From assembly GCA_024305405.1 (NCBI GenBank), contig JAKNDB010000088.1, forward strand, positions 1,816,001 to 1,880,000: a stretch of DNA of 64,000 nt, read 5' to 3'. A model generated the notes under the pieces. The model was not told the DNA's origin. It saw nothing but the letters and a program-made list of their open reading frames with translations, and did no database searches. The stretch is from Dirofilaria immitis. Its lineage: Eukaryota; Nematoda; Chromadorea; Rhabditida; Onchocercidae. Position numbers and translations under genes: made by a program. Of this stretch, positions 61,390 to 64,000 are shown in pieces. Numbering within the stretch: position 1 is the first letter of the stretch; each line of letters opens with the position of its first letter.

Positions 61390-63906
61390 TCACCATATCC
61401 TATTAATATAACAGGTTGAAAAATTGTTTCTGTTTGAAGAAATCTCACAATATGATTGTTTAATTGGCATATTTTGATGATCCACCGTGCAATCAGCATT
61501 CATTAAGTTACCTGTGTATTCAACAATTTCGAAAGCTAAGGATATTTTTTCCATTGAGGGAATATATGTTCTCTTAATAACAGTATGAAATATATTCAGT
61601 TGATCATTTTTCGGTCATTAAAACGTTATGCTCGCATAAGAGAGATATATTTCTTTTTTTTCCTGTAGAAAGTTTTAGCAAAATATCACTTACTGAAACT
61701 GTGATCAACTGTTTGAGAATATTTATTACTATGCGACCAAATGCGTTCATTTGTTGATATTGCTTTTACTGATGATATTGATGGGCATGGGAAGAGATGA
61801 TGCGATTCAAAATTCATTGTTAAAGCTTTTGATGATGCTAAAGGTGTTGTGTAATTATATAATTTTGATTTCTGTTCTCGTTAATATAATGTCGCATTAA
61901 TTAGCATAATCTTATGTTAAAATATTCTTGAATTTCTCAAAAAAAAAAAAAACAGAAAAGTTAGAATCGATAGTTGAAAAAATCGATATTTAACAATTAA
62001 ATATTAACATCGTTTTTAACTTAGTTTGATATCATATCATGGATAATTAAGAATAACTGATATGTTTGCATGAATTATGTGAAATATAAATGTCACTAAA
62101 CAATTATTACTTTTTTATAACATATATTTATGATTAAGTCAAAATTGTGAAATTGAGGAAGTGAAATAATCGGATAAGATATTTATGATAAAATATTTGA
62201 AAAATTTTTGACGGGTTTGGTGTTTCCTTTTTTTTCGTTAATTGATAAGATAACTATGTAATTGATAAGACACTTAGGATAATTAATTCTTCCTTAATTA
62301 ATGAAAATTAAAAAATGAAATGATAATGTTTCGTGAATTTTTAAATGATAATGAATAAAGAAATGATTTACTTACAAGTTGATAAGCAGAGCGGATCATT
62401 GAATGGATCATTTGTTGTAGTGATATGTTTATTTCTGAGAATTCTAGAAATGGAACTCACTGATGGCAAATTATTTTTATGGCATATTCTATCATGTAAT
62501 AATTGTTCTCTAATTTCCCAGGCAAAAATTCGCGGATTATGAAGCTTTAGAAATTGTATATATTCAACTACCTGAAGCATACATATCATAAATTCGATTT
62601 TGAATAATTACATCAAATTTAAAAATATCAAAAATTATTTCTTTTGTTTTACGTTTTTCTTTTAGGGAGAAAAATGATATTGAATTATTTTAGGATTTTT
62701 TTTTTTCTAAAAGGCTAATCTTTGATTAAAACTTATCAATTTTGCTCGTTTACAATCTTTCAATTCTTCTTTTAGGAATAAAATTTGAAAGAAATAAAAG
62801 AAATGGATTTAATATACCGCAGGAGTTGTAACACGTGGTTTGCTACCACCTACAGTACCCGGCATTATGGTACCATATTCAGCATATCGTGATAAAATTT
62901 TGCTAATACAACCATGTGAAATTTTTAATCGTCGTGAAATATCACATGGACGATATCCTTGCTTTGTTAATTCAACAATTTTATAACGTAATCGTAATGG
63001 TAATGGACGTCCATTTATAAATGCTCCACCAAGTTGATTTATCTCAATACTTGTTGTTCCTAAAAATTAAACTTTTTCATTTTCTCACTTTGATATTTTG
63101 TATTTATATAAATCGAATGAATAATTGATTAAATTTAATTAATAGACAAATTTTAACAATATTTGATATGTAAAAAATACGACAATATAGATCATTTATT
63201 ATTAGAATGTGCAACAATATAACGAAAGAAAAATCCAATTAATTTATCAATCATTTATTATATTTTATGTTTCAATTATTTCAGATATATCAATTATCAA
63301 TTATCATTGACGATCTTCTATTAGAATCGTTGGATTAGATATAATGTAAACAATAACTGATTACATTATACATATTTCAGATAATTAGTTATCGATATTG
63401 TCATGATAATCTTCTGTTAGTTGTTGAATTAGGATATAATAGTAACTGATTATCAGATAAATATTTCGGATAATTAATTATCGATTATGATGATAATCTT
63501 CTACCAGCTGTTGAATTAGAATATAATGTAAGTAGTGAATGATTACAAGATATATATTTCAGATAATCAACAGTGACTGATTAAATAGCAATTGATTTTA
63601 TATATAGATATAATGTAAAATAATAACTGATTGCAATACTACAGTAATCCTAGGCTCGTTTTAGCAAGTTCAAATAGTTTACAACAACATTTTTTTGTTT
63701 ATTGCTAAATTTATAAATATTTATCATTTTAATTGAATGATTAAAAAAATACAAAAATAAGACAATCGATTATTATTTATTTTTTTAAAAGTTTTTATAA
63801 AGTTCTTAAAAATTTGTAAGATTAAATTTTAGTAAATAAAATTACCTGACGTTTTGTCGTTTGAAAATAATTCATATTCTGTTTCATCGATACCATAATT
63901 TGACAT
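61390..63906 (-). CDS. pax-1: Pax-1/9-like paired-domain transcription factor
   Basis: Nuclear DNA-binding regulator with a complete paired domain and no homeodomain. Exons in gene order: 63846-63906 ([18 protein letters not shown]), 62818-63059, 62376-62571, 61390-61511; all four join in phase with no frameshift, giving 206 residues. The PAI half reads [40 protein letters not shown], then [10 protein letters not shown]. The RED half reads [10 protein letters not shown] and [26 protein letters not shown] and [10 protein letters not shown] match the Pax1/9 group and not Pax2/5/8 (SVSSINRIIRTK; GGSKPKVATP). The last exon is short and poorly conserved ([15 protein letters not shown], ending INRIW); it is chosen because acceptor ACACAG and phase fit a GTAAGT donor at 62375. 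If that donor is not used the protein ends at 62368 with STCK. Paired-domain-only architecture with a short tail agrees with nematode pax-1. Confidence 0.92.
63287..63640. repeat. imperfect tandem repeat, unit about 105 bp, in Pax intron 1
   Basis: Three to four diverged copies containing 'gataatcttct', 'ttgaattag.atataatgta', 'aactgatta' and 'atatttcagataatta'. The array lies in the first intron, a usual place for Pax regulatory sequence, but no factor site is claimed. Confidence 0.75.
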
Positions 63907-64000
63907 TATTTGTCGTCAACCTGAAATGAATTATTTTCCCATCATTAAATCAGGTTTTCTTTTTTCGTCTTCCTGTTATTCGATAAACTCTCCGCCTCAA

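Noticed and set aside
1..64000. CRISPR arrays, bacterial operons, Wolbachia or mitochondrial DNA insertions
   Set aside because: No regularly spaced direct repeats with unique spacers and no intron-free bacterial or mitochondrial gene could be recognised.

Overview
The window is nuclear DNA of a roundworm, most likely a spirurid or filarial-type nematode. It is very AT-rich. Genes are broken into short exons by introns with GT...TTTCAG or TTTTAG borders, long intergenic stretches are full of microsatellites, and the recognisable genes have clear nematode or metazoan homologues. There is no sign of bacterial gene structure. The clade is an inference; no species can be named from this sequence.

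Layout. 1-16300: no recognisable gene, with microsatellites, imperfect tandem repeats and one perfect 32-bp palindrome. 16301-28510: two tandem, minus-strand cathepsin L-like cysteine protease genes with the same exon plan, including a 10-nt microexon. The first carries several lesions and is called a pseudogene; the second keeps the catalytic exons but its signal-peptide exon has decayed. A degenerate plus-strand coding-like element sits inside intron 1 of both, with further copies at 15.1 kb and 35.1 kb. 33121-36527: plus-strand SIX-family homeobox gene. 42155-42256: a fragment of nuclear 18S rRNA, followed by a short inverted-repeat element. 46458-49495: plus-strand TMEM41A-like membrane protein. 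52038-53513: minus-strand MAX-like bHLH-zipper gene. 54495-58126: plus-strand PGS1 (phosphatidylglycerophosphate synthase). 59195-61041: plus-strand TMEM186-like gene. 61390-63906: minus-strand Pax-1/9-like paired-domain gene, convergent with TMEM186.

How the genes relate. There is no evident operon or single pathway. PGS1 (cardiolipin precursor synthesis) and TMEM186 (complex I assembly) are both mitochondrial, lie on the same strand and are separated by about 1.1 kb, so co-expression is possible but unproven. SIX, MAX and Pax are unrelated transcription factors.

Quality warning. Conserved exons of six genes need about ten single-base insertions to read through, most of them next to short homopolymers, and no deletions. 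This looks like consensus error in the assembly, so single-base frameshifts here should not be taken as evidence of gene death. The larger lesions in the first cathepsin copy (an 8-bp duplication, a 7-bp deletion and a lost splice donor) are better candidates for real decay. No new biological system is demonstrated. The most unusual items are the nested repeated coding-like element, the conserved intron beside the cathepsin microexon, and the 18S fragment.
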